Assembly: GCA_036399015.1 (NCBI GenBank)
Contig: DASWNW010000091.1
Span: forward strand, 123,817 to 187,816
From: QHVT01 sp036399015
Lineage (GTDB): Bacteria; Acidobacteriota; Thermoanaerobaculia; Gp7-AA8
Reading direction: 5' to 3'
DNA: 64,000 nt
Below, piece by piece: positions 44,044 to 55,122 of the stretch (the first letter of the stretch is position 1; each line of letters begins with the position of its first letter). Both the position numbers and the translations under genes were made by a program. The notes beneath the pieces are model-generated. The model was not told where the DNA came from, made no database searches, and saw only the letters and a list, made by a program, of their open reading frames with translations.

Positions 44044-44072
44044 TCGCGCCGTTCCCCCTGAGGTATCCCCAT

Positions 44073-44651
44073 ATGGCCCGATTGGCGCGCGTGCTTGCGG
44101 CGATCGCCTTCTTCGCTACCGGAGCGGTTCCGCTCGCGGCGGGAGAAGATCGCGTCTCGCTCGTCCCCTGGCGCGTGCTCGATCCCGCCGCCGCCGTCGA
44201 CGCGCCGCTGGTCCTCTACTGGATCCCCGCCTCGGCGGACGAGTTGCGCCGCTCCGGCATGGTCACGTCATATGACCTGACCCTCTTCTCGTCGCGCTGC
44301 GTGGCCATGCGCGTCGTGCGGCTCACCGACTCCGCGCGCCTCACGCAACTCGGCGTCGGCTCCGATCTGCCGATGGCCGTGCTCGCCGACGGCGAGGGGA
44401 GAGTCCTCGGCCGCGTCGAAGCGGAGCAGGGGACGCTGCCCGTCGTCGAGGTGGAGGAGCTGGTGCAGGAAGAGCTCGACCGCCGCGAGGCAGCCGCGGA
44501 TGCGCTGCTCGACCGCGCGCGCAGGTTCGCCGCCGGCGATGACGAAGACGCCGCGCTCGAGCTGTACGGGGCGGTCTGGGAGGCGCGCTGCCTCTGCCCC
44601 CGGCAGGCCCGCGACGCGAAGCGGGCGATGAAGAAGCTCGCCAGAAAGTGA
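44073..44651 (+). CDS. Secreted or membrane-anchored protein of unknown function
   Basis: A 192-residue protein with an N-terminal hydrophobic segment (VLAAIAFFATGAVPLAAGED) that looks like a signal peptide. Residues about 30-120 could be a small alpha/beta fold (LVLYWIPASADELRRSG; LPMAVLADGEGRVLGRVEAE) reminiscent of a thioredoxin-like domain, but the CxxC motif is missing. The C-terminal 70 residues are helical and charged, with one Cys-x-Cys-Pro-Arg (CLCPRQARD). No family was recognised. Confidence 0.6.
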   Translation: MARLARVLAAIAFFATGAVPLAAGEDRVSLVPWRVLDPAAAVDAPLVLYWIPASADELRRSGMVTSYDLTLFSSRCVAMRVVRLTDSARLTQLGVGSDLPMAVLADGEGRVLGRVEAEQGTLPVVEVEELVQEELDRREAAADALLDRARRFAAGDDEDAALELYGAVWEARCLCPRQARDAKRAMKKLARK

Positions 44652-44653
44652 AA

Positions 44654-44673
44654 CGGCGGGCCGAGGCCCGCCG
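44654..44673. repeat. GGAGCG-type hairpin between convergent genes
   Basis: CGGCGGGCC and GGCCCGCCG form a tight stem, followed by CTC. It lies three bases after the stop of one gene and 22 bases before the end of the convergent desaturase gene. It probably functions as a shared terminator and belongs to the same family as the hairpins at 9852 and 47552. Confidence 0.6.
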
Positions 44674-44695
44674 CTCACAAGACGATGAATGCGTT

Positions 44696-45799
44696 CTACG
44701 CGGTGCGCAGCATCCGCACGGCCACCTTCCACTCGCGGCGCGAATGACGGACGTGGCGGCGGGAGAGCTTGCGGGTGGTCCGCCACGAGGCGCCCCGCTT
44801 CTGCTGCTCGACTGCCTTGCGCCACAGCTTGACGGCCTTCTCGAGGTGGACCGACGCGACGTGCAGGCGGCGGCGCACCTCGTCGGCGAGCGTGCCGGTC
44901 GCGGTGGCCATCTTCGGCTCGACGTTCTTGAGCGCGGCGCTCATGCGCGCCTGCTCGATCTGCGGCAGCGGCGTGGTCAGCAGCGTGTCGGCCAGGCCGA
45001 CCATCTTCAGGCCGCCGATGAACCACTTCGCCGGATCCCAGTCGTACCAGCGGATGCCGTTGCGGAAGTCGGCCGGGAAACGGTGGTGGAACGAGTGGAA
45101 GCCCTCGCCGAGCGTGACGAACGCGACCAGCCAGTTATCGCGCGCCGATGCGTCGCCGTTGAAGGCCGGCTTGCCGAACATGTGCGCGAGCGAATTCACG
45201 AAGAACGTCGTGTGGTGGATGACCACGATGCGGGTGAAGCCGCCCCAGAGCAGGCCGGCCAGCGCGTCGCCGAACGCGGCGCCGATGAGCGTCGGCAGGC
45301 CGAAGCCGGCCACGATCAGCAGTTCCTTGTTCCAGCGGTGCTGCCACATCACGATCGGGTTCGCCAGCAGGTCGGGCGAGTTCGAGAACGTGTCGTCGCG
45401 CTTTTCGTTTTTGTGGAAGATCCAGAGGATGTGCGCCCACCAGAACCCGCGCTGGATGTTGTACGGATCCCAGTCCTTGTCCGCGTACTTGTGGTGCACG
45501 CGATGGGCGGAAGACCACCAGAGGATCGAGTTCTCGGCGGCCATGGCCCCGAAGAACGCGAAGAACGCCTGGACGGTCGGGTGTGCCTCGTAGCTCTTGT
45601 GCGAGAAGAAACGGTGATACCCGGCGCAGATCGACATGCCTACCGCGAGGTACATGCCGAGCAGGAGCAATGGCATCCAGAGCTTCAGACCGACCGAATA
45701 CGTGTAAGCGGCCGTTCCGACGATGCCGATGACGGGCGTGAGACTGAGAAACGCGATGTTGACCCAGTCTTTCTTCAGGGGCTGATGCTGAGCTTCGAT
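44696..45799 (-). CDS. Membrane fatty-acid (acyl-CoA-type) desaturase
   Basis: About 367 residues. The three His boxes of integral-membrane desaturases are all present: HRFFSH, HRVHHK and HSFHHRF, with GYHRFFSHKSYEAHPTVQAF and FVTLGEGFHSFHHRFPADF. About four membrane helices flank them (FLSLTPVIGIVGTAAYTYS and others). The Arg/Lys-rich C-terminal tail is unusual. No ATG, GTG or TTG is available at a sensible place: GGAGGT lies five bases before an ATC codon (45799), so the protein may use an AUC start. The neighbour beyond 45850 is divergent and also lacks a usual start. Confidence 0.88.
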   Translation of the reverse strand: MEAQHQPLKKDWVNIAFLSLTPVIGIVGTAAYTYSVGLKLWMPLLLLGMYLAVGMSICAGYHRFFSHKSYEAHPTVQAFFAFFGAMAAENSILWWSSAHRVHHKYADKDWDPYNIQRGFWWAHILWIFHKNEKRDDTFSNSPDLLANPIVMWQHRWNKELLIVAGFGLPTLIGAAFGDALAGLLWGGFTRIVVIHHTTFFVNSLAHMFGKPAFNGDASARDNWLVAFVTLGEGFHSFHHRFPADFRNGIRWYDWDPAKWFIGGLKMVGLADTLLTTPLPQIEQARMSAALKNVEPKMATATGTLADEVRRRLHVASVHLEKAVKLWRKAVEQQKRGASWRTTRKLSRRHVRHSRREWKVAVRMLRTA

Positions 45800-45849
45800 G
45801 CGACACCTCCAAAATAAACCGCGCGCTAGTATGGCACCGCGGAGTTTGT

Positions 45850-46491
45850 CTGAGAACGTTCCTGCTAGCTTCCGTATTCGCCCTGTCGGTGGCTGCCGCC
45901 CCCGGCGAGCACCACCGCCGTGCTCGCGACCTTGCACGGCAGGCGCAGCAAACATCGAACCCGATCCGCCTTCTCCTGCTCGCGCTCGACATCCGGGAGG
46001 CTCTGGACGCCGCCCTTTCAGAAAACCCTGACGACGTCGAGGTCCGCCTCGACCTGGTCCGTTTCTTCGTCATGACCCCTCGCATCGCCGGCGGCAGCCT
46101 CGACCGGGCTCGCGAGCAGGCGGAGGAGATCGCCCGCCGTGACGCCCCTCTCGGCCACTTCGCCCGCGGCTACATCTCCTACCGGCAGAAGGAGTACGGC
46201 GTCGCCCGCATCGCCCTGCGCGAGGCGATGAAGACCGCGAAGAAGCCGGAGCACCGCGCCCTCGCCGCGAAATGGCTGGGCTGGCTGTCACAGGAGTCGC
46301 GGCAGTGGACCGACGCCTTCGCCCTCTTCGAGGAGCTCCGGGCCACCGATCCCGAGGCGCTCTACGAGATCGCCCGCACCGCGTCCTTCTGCTCGTGCGA
46401 GCTGGATCGCGGCCGCGCCGCCCTCACGGAGTACCTGAAGCGGAACCCGGGGCACGAAGAGGCGAGAAAGCTGCGGGAGAAGCTGCGGTAG
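45850..46491 (+). CDS. Secreted TPR-like protein, CTG start inferred
   Basis: About 213 residues. Read from a CTG at 45850 the product begins LRTFLLASVFALSVAAAPGE, a perfect signal peptide; GGAG lies five bases upstream. Starting at the GTG 45889 would delete the signal. The rest is a chain of TPR-like helix pairs (PIRLLLLALDIREALDAALS; ALAAKWLGWLSQESRQWTDA; LDRGRAALTEYLKRNPGHEE). Function is unknown; a periplasmic scaffold is likely. A TAGTAT hexamer at 45827-45832 could be its -10. It is divergent from the desaturase. Confidence 0.65.
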   Translation: MRTFLLASVFALSVAAAPGEHHRRARDLARQAQQTSNPIRLLLLALDIREALDAALSENPDDVEVRLDLVRFFVMTPRIAGGSLDRAREQAEEIARRDAPLGHFARGYISYRQKEYGVARIALREAMKTAKKPEHRALAAKWLGWLSQESRQWTDAFALFEELRATDPEALYEIARTASFCSCELDRGRAALTEYLKRNPGHEEARKLREKLR

Positions 46492-46510
46492 GCAGTTGCT
46501 CGGCTCACAA

Positions 46511-46531
46511 GCAACCAGCAACCAGCAACGG
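46511..46531. repeat. Short heptamer array GCAACCA
   Basis: GCAACCA, GCAACCA and GCAACGG are tandem, with one inverted GTTGCTC at 46495-46501 near the stop of the TPR-like gene. The arrangement looks like a small or decaying member of the inverted heptamer family; the word is close to that of the region around 20802. Confidence 0.5.
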
Positions 46532-46535
46532 GTAC

Positions 46536-47156
46536 CTACAGCTCCGGCATCTTCCCCGTCGCGCCCGCCGGCCGCTTGCGGTCGCCTTCGAGTGTCCGGT
46601 ACTCCAGCTCCTTCCCCGCGCGGGCGGCGCGGAGCATCAGCCCGCCGCGGGCCATGTCGCCGAGCCCGGCGAAGGCGGACGGAAAGCGGAGCCGGTTGCC
46701 GAGGATCGGCCAGAGCACGTCCACGTACTTGCCGGTGGCGACGCTGCCGAGGAGCACCACCTCCGCCTCCTCCTCGAGGACGCGCGACAGCAGGTTCGCA
46801 TGCTCCCGCAGCGGCTTGACGTAGCTGCGCGTCGCCGCGTCGACGTCGATCTTGCGCATCCGCTTCATCCGCTCCTCGGTGATCCGCCAGTCGGGCGAGA
46901 CGAGGCCGTAGCCCGGCGTGATCACGAAGATCGCGTCTCCGCCGATTGCCGGCGACGGCACCGCGAAGCGGCGCGCGTATGCGATCTTTCCGCGGAAGTA
47001 GAGCGCGCTCATGAACGCGAACGCGTCGCCGATCTCCACCCCTTCCGGCGACCGGTACTTCACCGCCAGCGCGAACTTCGCCCGCGGCGACATGAGCTGC
47101 TTCGCCCGCAGACCGTTCAGGCTCGCGGGCGAGAGGAGGAAGAGCCTGGACGGCAT
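46536..47156 (-). CDS. Conserved-looking hypothetical protein
   Basis: A 206-residue soluble protein starting PSRLFLLSPASLNGLRAKQL. It has a block GDAFAFMSALYFRGKIAYAR in the middle and a C-terminal FPSAFAGLGDMARGGLMLRA and AGKELEYRTLEGD that look conserved in style (invariant Gly/Asp/Arg), suggesting an enzyme or nucleotide-binding protein. The family was not recognised. ATG 47156 is preferred over an earlier start eight residues upstream. It is divergent from the small HhH-type gene at 47196, with a 39-base gap. Confidence 0.6.
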   Translation of the reverse strand: MPSRLFLLSPASLNGLRAKQLMSPRAKFALAVKYRSPEGVEIGDAFAFMSALYFRGKIAYARRFAVPSPAIGGDAIFVITPGYGLVSPDWRITEERMKRMRKIDVDAATRSYVKPLREHANLLSRVLEEEAEVVLLGSVATGKYVDVLWPILGNRLRFPSAFAGLGDMARGGLMLRAARAGKELEYRTLEGDRKRPAGATGKMPEL

Positions 47157-47182
47157 TTGCGCGCCTGAACGGCGGCGCAAAG

Positions 47183-47188
47183 TAACAT
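47183..47188 (+). promoter_or_regulatory. Leaderless-type -10 before the HhH-like gene
   Basis: TAACAT ends seven bases before GTG 47196, so transcription would begin next to the start codon. No ribosome site is present between them. Confidence 0.4.
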
Positions 47189-47195
47189 TCTTCCC

Positions 47196-47537
47196 GTGGA
47201 CAAGTTCTGCAGGATCATCACCGCGCCCGGCAACGCCGAGGAGATCCGCGCCGCCCTCGAGCCGCTCGGCTACACGGTCGACTTCGCCCCCGGCGATCCC
47301 CTGGCCGGCGTCGTCTCGGCCGACGCGCTCGACGAGCCGGTCCGCACGTTCCTCGGCCGGAACGGCATCGCCTCCGCGGCCGACCTGGGGCGCCTCCGGC
47401 TCGACGACTTGGCCGCCGCACCGGGCGTCACGCGTCAGGCGCTGACGCGGTTCGTCCGCGAGCTGGCGCGTAGTGAACGCTACCCCGACGCCGCCGCGCT
47501 GCAGGACTTTCTGGTCAGGCGCGGGATCTTCATCTGA
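47196..47537 (+). CDS. Small protein with alphaCTD-like helix-hairpin-helix
   Basis: A 113-residue protein. The N-terminal half has alternating short strands (FCRIITAPGNAEEIRAALEP, YTVDFAPGDPLAGVVSADAL). The C-terminal half FLGRNGIASAADLGRLRLDD, LAAAPGVTRQALTRFVREL matches the helix-hairpin-helix seen in RNA polymerase alpha C-terminal and RuvA-type domains (Leu-rich helix, turn PGV, helix), a DNA or protein contact module. GTG 47196 is the start. Function is unknown; it may bind DNA. It is divergent from a hypothetical gene. Confidence 0.6.
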   Translation: MDKFCRIITAPGNAEEIRAALEPLGYTVDFAPGDPLAGVVSADALDEPVRTFLGRNGIASAADLGRLRLDDLAAAPGVTRQALTRFVRELARSERYPDAAALQDFLVRRGIFI

Positions 47538-47545
47538 CGCTCTTT

Positions 47546-47602
47546 CTGGAGTGCCGGGCTCTTAGCCCGGCAAGGCGACGGGCTGAGAGCCCGTCGTTCC
47601 AG
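47546..47602. repeat. GGAGCG-type hairpin pair between convergent genes
   Basis: CTGGAG, hairpin TGCCGGGCT/AGCCCGGCA (47552-47572), a 3-base linker, hairpin CGACGGGCT/AGCCCGTCG (47576-47596) and TTCCAG. The whole unit is roughly palindromic. It lies between the HhH-like gene and uvrA, which converge, and probably ends both transcripts. Confidence 0.8.
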
Positions 47603-47610
47603 AGAGGACG

Positions 47611-50445
<2,835 letters not shown>

Positions 50446-50509
50446 AGGCGAAGGAACAATCTAACTCCGCGGGGGGCGGAGGTGTTCCCGCGCTACGGGG
50501 AGTAGAGAC

Positions 50510-50739
50510 GAATGAAGAATTTCGAATGAAGAATGAAGAAACGGTCCGCGCCGGCAGCGCCGGTCGTCCCGTCCCCGGTTCCTAATTCTTACTTCTTCAT
50601 TCGAACTTCTTCATTCCCCTGTCCCGCTCACCACCCGAGATGCTGAGCTCGACCTCGTTGGCGCCTCGCGTCGAGCATGGCCAGGGTGAAGCCGAACGCC
50701 GGCAGCGCCGGGCGTCTCTTCATTCGAACTTCTTCATTC
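50510..50739. repeat. Inverted GAATGAA heptamer array with extra copy
   Basis: Left arm: GAATGAA, GAATTTC, GAATGAA, GAATGAA (50510-50537). Right arm after 44 bases: CTAATTC, TTACTTC, TTCATTC, GAACTTC, TTCATTC (50582-50616). A third block TTCATTC, GAACTTC, TTCATTC recurs at 50719-50739 after an inserted gene fragment. The last block supplies the TGA stop of the coiled-coil gene at 50734. This 288-base gap between uvrA and that gene contains no complete gene. Confidence 0.85.
50621..50711 (-). pseudogene. Partial duplicate of the neighbouring coiled-coil gene's 3' region
   Basis: A stretch of about 90 bases matches 50857-50945 inside the adjacent gene, with a 28-base exact block (50671-50698 equals 50903-50930) and a few mismatches and indels elsewhere. 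The fragment carries no usable frame. It is bracketed by copies of the TTCATTC heptamer blocks, which suggests that it was made by recombination or slippage between the repeats. Confidence 0.7.
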
Positions 50740-52560
50740 CCCCCTGTCGCGTTGCAAGAACCTCGCGAAATACAACGGATTCATCCCCACGTAAAAGTAG
50801 TTCGCCTTCGCCTGCAGGTTCCGTCCGTAGCCGGTCCAGATGAGGTCGAAGAGGCTCACGCCTCCGGAGATGCCGAGCTCGAGCTCGTTCGCGTCCTCGA
50901 AGTCGAGCATGGCCAGGGTGAAGCCGAACGACGGCAGCGCCGCGTTCAGCCGCGCCCGCCCCGGGACGCCGGCCCGCCAGTAGTAGCCGAGCGCCGGGAC
51001 CGGCTGATAGTCGACGTCGCGCTGGATCTTCGAGCGGGGCTCCACGAACAGCAGCCCGCCGCGGATGTTGTCGGCGAAGAGGCCGTAGCGCTGGATGACG
51101 AACTTCTGCGACTGCTCGTCGAGCGTGGTCCGCTTCCCCGTCTGCGGATCGATCTGGTAGAGCGCGGCGTCGACGATCACGCGATCGCCGACGTGCACGT
51201 CGCCGGCGATGCGCGCGAGCTGGATCTGCGTATTCAGGTCGGCCTCTTCGATCGACCGCGCGGCGGCGGCCAGGCTCTCCGCGGAGCGCACCACCGTCGC
51301 GGCGCGGCGGAACTGATTCGCGAGCGCGAGCACGTTCTTCACCAGGCCGTTGAAGAACTCCTGCTTGCCGAGGAAGGTCTGCGCGTTCGAGCGGAGCGTG
51401 GTGACGGCGTCCTTCACCGTCTGCTTCGCCGCCAGCTCCACGTCATTCTCCAGCGTGGTAGCCAGTCGCCGGAGCGCGTCCGGCAGCTCGCGCACGGCGC
51501 TCGAGAGCGCATCCGCCTGCTGCGAGAGCGACGTCGCCAGGAAGAGGAGCCGGTCGGCGTCGGTGGTGCCGGTCAGTTGCAGGTTCGTCCCTGTCAGGTT
51601 GAATACGAACGCGCGCGTGGCCTGGATCTGCTTCACGATCGGCTCGGAGTTCGCCTGCTGCTTCACGGTCGTCTCGAGCTGGTCGAGGTTCCGCTGCAGC
51701 ACGTCGACCTGCAGCTCGGTCCGCAACTGGTCGAGCTGCTGCTGCAGTTGCTCGAGGCTCTTCCGCAGCTCCTCGTTCACCCGCTTCAGGTCGACCAGCA
51801 CGTCGCGGAACTGCTGTGCCGCGAGCAGCTCGCGCCGGGTGCGGTCGTCGATCACCGGGAACGGGCTGGCCACCGCGTCGGCCGCGAGCTGCTCGACGTC
51901 GTTGTACGGACGGAGGGCGAGCGCCCGCTGCGCGTCGTCCGGCGGCACGAGCGTCGCCGCCAGCGCGAGCTGGACCTGGTTCTCCAGCTTCGCCCGGAGC
52001 GCGGCAGTGACCACGTCGAGCTCCTCCTGGAGCACCTGCGCCATCTGGCCGTAGCCGTCTTCGGCGAGCACCGCCAGCTCCAGCCGGGCGGTGAGCTCCG
52101 GGAACTGCGCCCGGTTCTCTTCGATCACCTTCAGCGCAGGATCGAGCGCCACGGCAAGGGCCGCGGCCGTCTGCTGCATCTCGGCGCGCGCGTTCTGGAT
52201 CTGCTGGTCGTTTTTCGTCGCGATCGCGTCGGTCAGCGCGTCGGTCTGCTGACGCAGCAGCGGCAGCGTTTCCTGTTGCGCCTGGGCAAACGCCTGCACC
52301 GCCTCCTTGAGGAAGAGGATGCGGTTCGTCAGCTCCTCTCCGCCGTCGACGTTCAGCCGCCGCGCCGCCACCTCCGAGAGCTTGTCCCGGTCGACGTCGA
52401 TGTGGATGACCTTGAAGCGCTCCACCTCCCGCTCCCGGTCGGTGAAGCCGGTCTGCTCGTTCTTCTCCCAGCGGAACCGGATCGCGTCGTTGAGCCCCTG
52501 CCCGTGCGCGGCCGTGGTCGCGAGCGTGACGAGCAGCAGTGCCACCGCGCGCGCGCTCAT
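50734..52560 (-). CDS. Secreted coiled-coil protein of unknown function
   Basis: A 608-residue protein with a signal peptide (AVALLLVTLATTAAHGQG). Almost all of residues 60-500 is heptad-rich helix (VNEELRKSLEQLQQQLDQLR; LSQQADALSSAVRELPDALR), so a long coiled coil. The C-terminal 130 residues are beta-rich (IRGGLLFVEPRSKIQRDVDY; YYWRAGVPGRARLNAALPSF) and could form an outer-membrane or surface domain. No family was recognised. ATG 52560 overlaps the upstream gene by ATGA. The 3' end is defined by a heptamer repeat: the stop TGA lies in the repeat word. Confidence 0.7.
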   Translation of the reverse strand: MSARAVALLLVTLATTAAHGQGLNDAIRFRWEKNEQTGFTDREREVERFKVIHIDVDRDKLSEVAARRLNVDGGEELTNRILFLKEAVQAFAQAQQETLPLLRQQTDALTDAIATKNDQQIQNARAEMQQTAAALAVALDPALKVIEENRAQFPELTARLELAVLAEDGYGQMAQVLQEELDVVTAALRAKLENQVQLALAATLVPPDDAQRALALRPYNDVEQLAADAVASPFPVIDDRTRRELLAAQQFRDVLVDLKRVNEELRKSLEQLQQQLDQLRTELQVDVLQRNLDQLETTVKQQANSEPIVKQIQATRAFVFNLTGTNLQLTGTTDADRLLFLATSLSQQADALSSAVRELPDALRRLATTLENDVELAAKQTVKDAVTTLRSNAQTFLGKQEFFNGLVKNVLALANQFRRAATVVRSAESLAAAARSIEEADLNTQIQLARIAGDVHVGDRVIVDAALYQIDPQTGKRTTLDEQSQKFVIQRYGLFADNIRGGLLFVEPRSKIQRDVDYQPVPALGYYWRAGVPGRARLNAALPSFGFTLAMLDFEDANELELGISGGVSLFDLIWTGYGRNLQAKANYFYVGMNPLYFARFLQRDRGE

Positions 52561-52934
52561 ACCTGGAACCCCCGCAGGAACGCCCGCTCGAGCGTGATCG
52601 GGGTGATGTTCTGGCCGTCGTCGACCAGCCGCTCGCGCACCTCGTCGTGGAAGTTCAGCACCGCCACGGTCGGCAGCGGCTGGTCGCCGAGGATGCCGGC
52701 CAGCCTCGCCGCGATGGTGTCGGGCTGACGGATCCAGACGACGCGGCGGAGGTTGTTGCCGCTGGCCGTCGAGGTCTTGTTCGCGAGCTGGTCGGCCCAT
52801 TCGACCAGCTGCATGACCCGCTCGCTCTCGCCGAGGATCAGCATCAGCACGACGTCGAGGTCTTCGACGGCGCTCTGCAGCAGTTGTGCGGCCAGAGCTT
52901 CGTCCAGGGGCAGGATGAGTGTGTTCCTCAGCAT
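52557..52934 (-). CDS. Small hypothetical protein paired with the coiled-coil gene
   Basis: A 125-residue soluble protein (LPLDEALAAQLLQSAVEDLD; VMLILGESERVMQL-like helix; VAVLNFHDEVRERL). It has no signal peptide and no recognised family. ATG 52934 is chosen because GGAGG lies eight bases upstream; a longer start at 52988 would nearly touch the divergent TTG-start gene at 53005. It overlaps the secreted coiled-coil gene by ATGA, so the two are expressed together. Confidence 0.6.
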   Translation of the reverse strand: MLRNTLILPLDEALAAQLLQSAVEDLDVVLMLILGESERVMQLVEWADQLANKTSTASGNNLRRVVWIRQPDTIAARLAGILGDQPLPTVAVLNFHDEVRERLVDDGQNITPITLERAFLRGFQV

Positions 52935-52990
52935 CTGCGCGGCCTCCGATGAATTGTGGGTAGCGGTCGACGGGCTTACGGCACGCATGC

Positions 52991-52996
52991 TATAGC
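52991..52996 (+). promoter_or_regulatory. Leaderless-type -10 before the first YfhO-like gene
   Basis: TATAGC (inside GCTATAGC) lies exactly eight bases before the TTG start at 53005, and no ribosome site is visible. It is the same spacing as at 34995 and 60475. Confidence 0.45.
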
Positions 52997-53004
52997 AGCC
53001 CCGC

Positions 53005-55122
53005 TTGGCTTTCACCCTCTACCTCGTCGTGACGGTCGCGCTGGTTGCCGCCTGGAGCCGGCTGCAGCGCCTCTCCGTCGCCGCGGCGATCGCGCTCATC
53101 GCCCTGCCGCTCCTGCCGACCGGGCGGGCCATCCTGACGGGGCGCACTCTCGCCCCTGTAGACATCTCCTTCGTCGCCGACCCGCTCCACCAGTACGCGC
53201 GCGACTACGGCGTGGAGACCCCGCACAACATCCACCTCTCCGACCTGCACTGCCAGATCATCCCGTGGCAGAAGGCGGTGCGTTACGCGCTGGCCAACGG
53301 CGAGTGGCCGCTCTGGAATCCGTTCGTCCTCGCCGGCGACATCCTGGCGGCGGCGGCGCAGCCGGCGGTCTACGACCCCTGGCAATGGGTGGCCATGCTC
53401 CTGCCGCTGCACGACGCCTTCACCTTCTCGGTCGCGCTGACCTTCTTCCTCTCCGGCCTCTTCGCCTTCGCTCTCGCCCGCGACCTCGGCGTCCGCGACA
53501 CCGCCGCGCTCGTGGCCGCGACCGGCTTCCTTCTCTGCGGGATGATGGCCTTCTTCGCCGGCTGGCCCCTCGGGCGCTCCTGGGCTTACCTCCCGCTCGT
53601 CCTCTTCGCCACGAGGCGCGTCGTGCATCACGAGAAGTGGGGCCTGCTGACGGCGGCGCTCGCGCTGACGATCGTGGCCGGGCACCCGGAGTCGGTGCTG
53701 CACGTCGTCACCTGCGGCGCCGCCTACGGCCTGTTCGAGCTCGCGCGCGTGCGGCGCATCCGGCCGCTGCTCCTCGCGACCGGCGCCGGCTTGCTCGCGC
53801 TGCTGCTGACGGCCGTCTACCTCCTGCCGTTTGCGGAGGCGGTGCCGCAGACGCTCGAACACCACATCCGCGAGGCGCTCTACGCCGGGACGCCGTACGG
53901 CGACCTCGCCCCGCCGAAGGTGCGTGCCGAGCGGCTCGCGCGCACGTTCATCCCGGGAGTCCGCCACACCGACCCGCTCACCGCGCGCGTCGGTCCGGTC
54001 GTGCTGCTGCTCGCCGTCGCCGGCGTGGTCGTCCGCCGCCGTGACCGGCAGGCCTGGTTCTTCGCCGCGCTCGCCGTTGCCGGTACGTTCGCCGCGATCG
54101 GGCTCTGGCCGGTCCCGCACCTCCTGCACGCGCTGCCGCTCTTCGACATCGCCATCAACGAGCGCCTCGCCTTCGCCGGCGCCCTGGCGATGTCGCTCCT
54201 GGCCGCCTTCGCCGTCGACGCCATCCGCAAGCAGCACGTCGCTACCGCGATCCTCGGCCTGGTGCTCCTCGAGCGGACGTACGAGGACGGCAACGTCTAC
54301 CCGGCCATCGACCGCGACGCCTTCTTCCCCCGCACGCCGCTCATCGCCGCCATCCCGCGCGACGCCCGCATGGCCGCCTGGTCGTACCTCTTCACCGGCA
54401 ACAACCCCACGATGTACGGCCTCGAGGACGTGCGCGGCTACCAGGCCATGACCAACCGGCGCCTCACCGACACCTATCCGCTCTGGTCCGTATACCAGCG
54501 CGCATGGTTCAACCGGATCGACGACCTCTCGCGGCCGTTCCTCTCCTTCCTGAACGTGCGCTACGCCGTGGGGAAGGGGGAGCCGCCGGAGGGGTGGCGT
54601 GTCATCGCCGAGGATCGGGGGACCCGGCTCTTCGAGAACACGCGCGAGCTGCCGCGAGCGTTCGTTCCCCGCTTCATTCACTTCGAGCGCGACTCCGCCC
54701 GCGTGCTGGAGGCGATGAAAGAGGCCCCGGAGTTCGTCAACGCCGCCTGGATCGAGACCGACGAGATCGCCCCCGGCTACCTCGTCAACGGAAGGGGGCA
54801 CGTCCTGCTGCGCCGGAGCGGCCTCGCGTACGAGCTCGACGCGGCGATGGACCAGGCGGGCTGGGTGGTCGTCTCGGCGACGCACTGGAAGGGCTGGCGC
54901 GCTTACATCGACGGCCGCCGCGTCCGCACCTACTTCGCCAACCACGCGTTCGTGGGCGTGTACGTGCCGGAGGGGCAGCACCGCGTCACTCTCAAGTATC
55001 TTCCGCAGTCGTTCACGCGCGGCCGGGCGGTCTCGGTCGTCACCGCGCTGGCGCTGCTCGCCGTTTTCCTCGTTAGACGATGCCGGCCATTTTTCTCTAC
55101 CTCGCCACGGCCGCCGCGCTGA
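53005..55122 (+). CDS. YfhO-like multi-spanning membrane protein, copy 1
   Basis: A 705-residue membrane protein starting at TTG. It has about twelve hydrophobic helices. Motifs shared with the following gene include LSDLHCQIIPWQKAVRYAL, WPLWNPFVLAGDILAAAAQP, FFAGWPLGRSWAYLPLVLFA and, near the end, RPFLSFLNVRYAVG and GWVVVSATHWKGWRAYIDGR. These fit the YfhO/GT-C-like superfamily involved in polymer glycosylation (lipoteichoic-acid-type sugar transfer in Bacillus). It overlaps the second copy by 43 bases. The activity is unproven. Confidence 0.8.
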   Translation: MAFTLYLVVTVALVAAWSRLQRLSVAAAIALIALPLLPTGRAILTGRTLAPVDISFVADPLHQYARDYGVETPHNIHLSDLHCQIIPWQKAVRYALANGEWPLWNPFVLAGDILAAAAQPAVYDPWQWVAMLLPLHDAFTFSVALTFFLSGLFAFALARDLGVRDTAALVAATGFLLCGMMAFFAGWPLGRSWAYLPLVLFATRRVVHHEKWGLLTAALALTIVAGHPESVLHVVTCGAAYGLFELARVRRIRPLLLATGAGLLALLLTAVYLLPFAEAVPQTLEHHIREALYAGTPYGDLAPPKVRAERLARTFIPGVRHTDPLTARVGPVVLLLAVAGVVVRRRDRQAWFFAALAVAGTFAAIGLWPVPHLLHALPLFDIAINERLAFAGALAMSLLAAFAVDAIRKQHVATAILGLVLLERTYEDGNVYPAIDRDAFFPRTPLIAAIPRDARMAAWSYLFTGNNPTMYGLEDVRGYQAMTNRRLTDTYPLWSVYQRAWFNRIDDLSRPFLSFLNVRYAVGKGEPPEGWRVIAEDRGTRLFENTRELPRAFVPRFIHFERDSARVLEAMKEAPEFVNAAWIETDEIAPGYLVNGRGHVLLRRSGLAYELDAAMDQAGWVVVSATHWKGWRAYIDGRRVRTYFANHAFVGVYVPEGQHRVTLKYLPQSFTRGRAVSVVTALALLAVFLVRRCRPFFSTSPRPPR

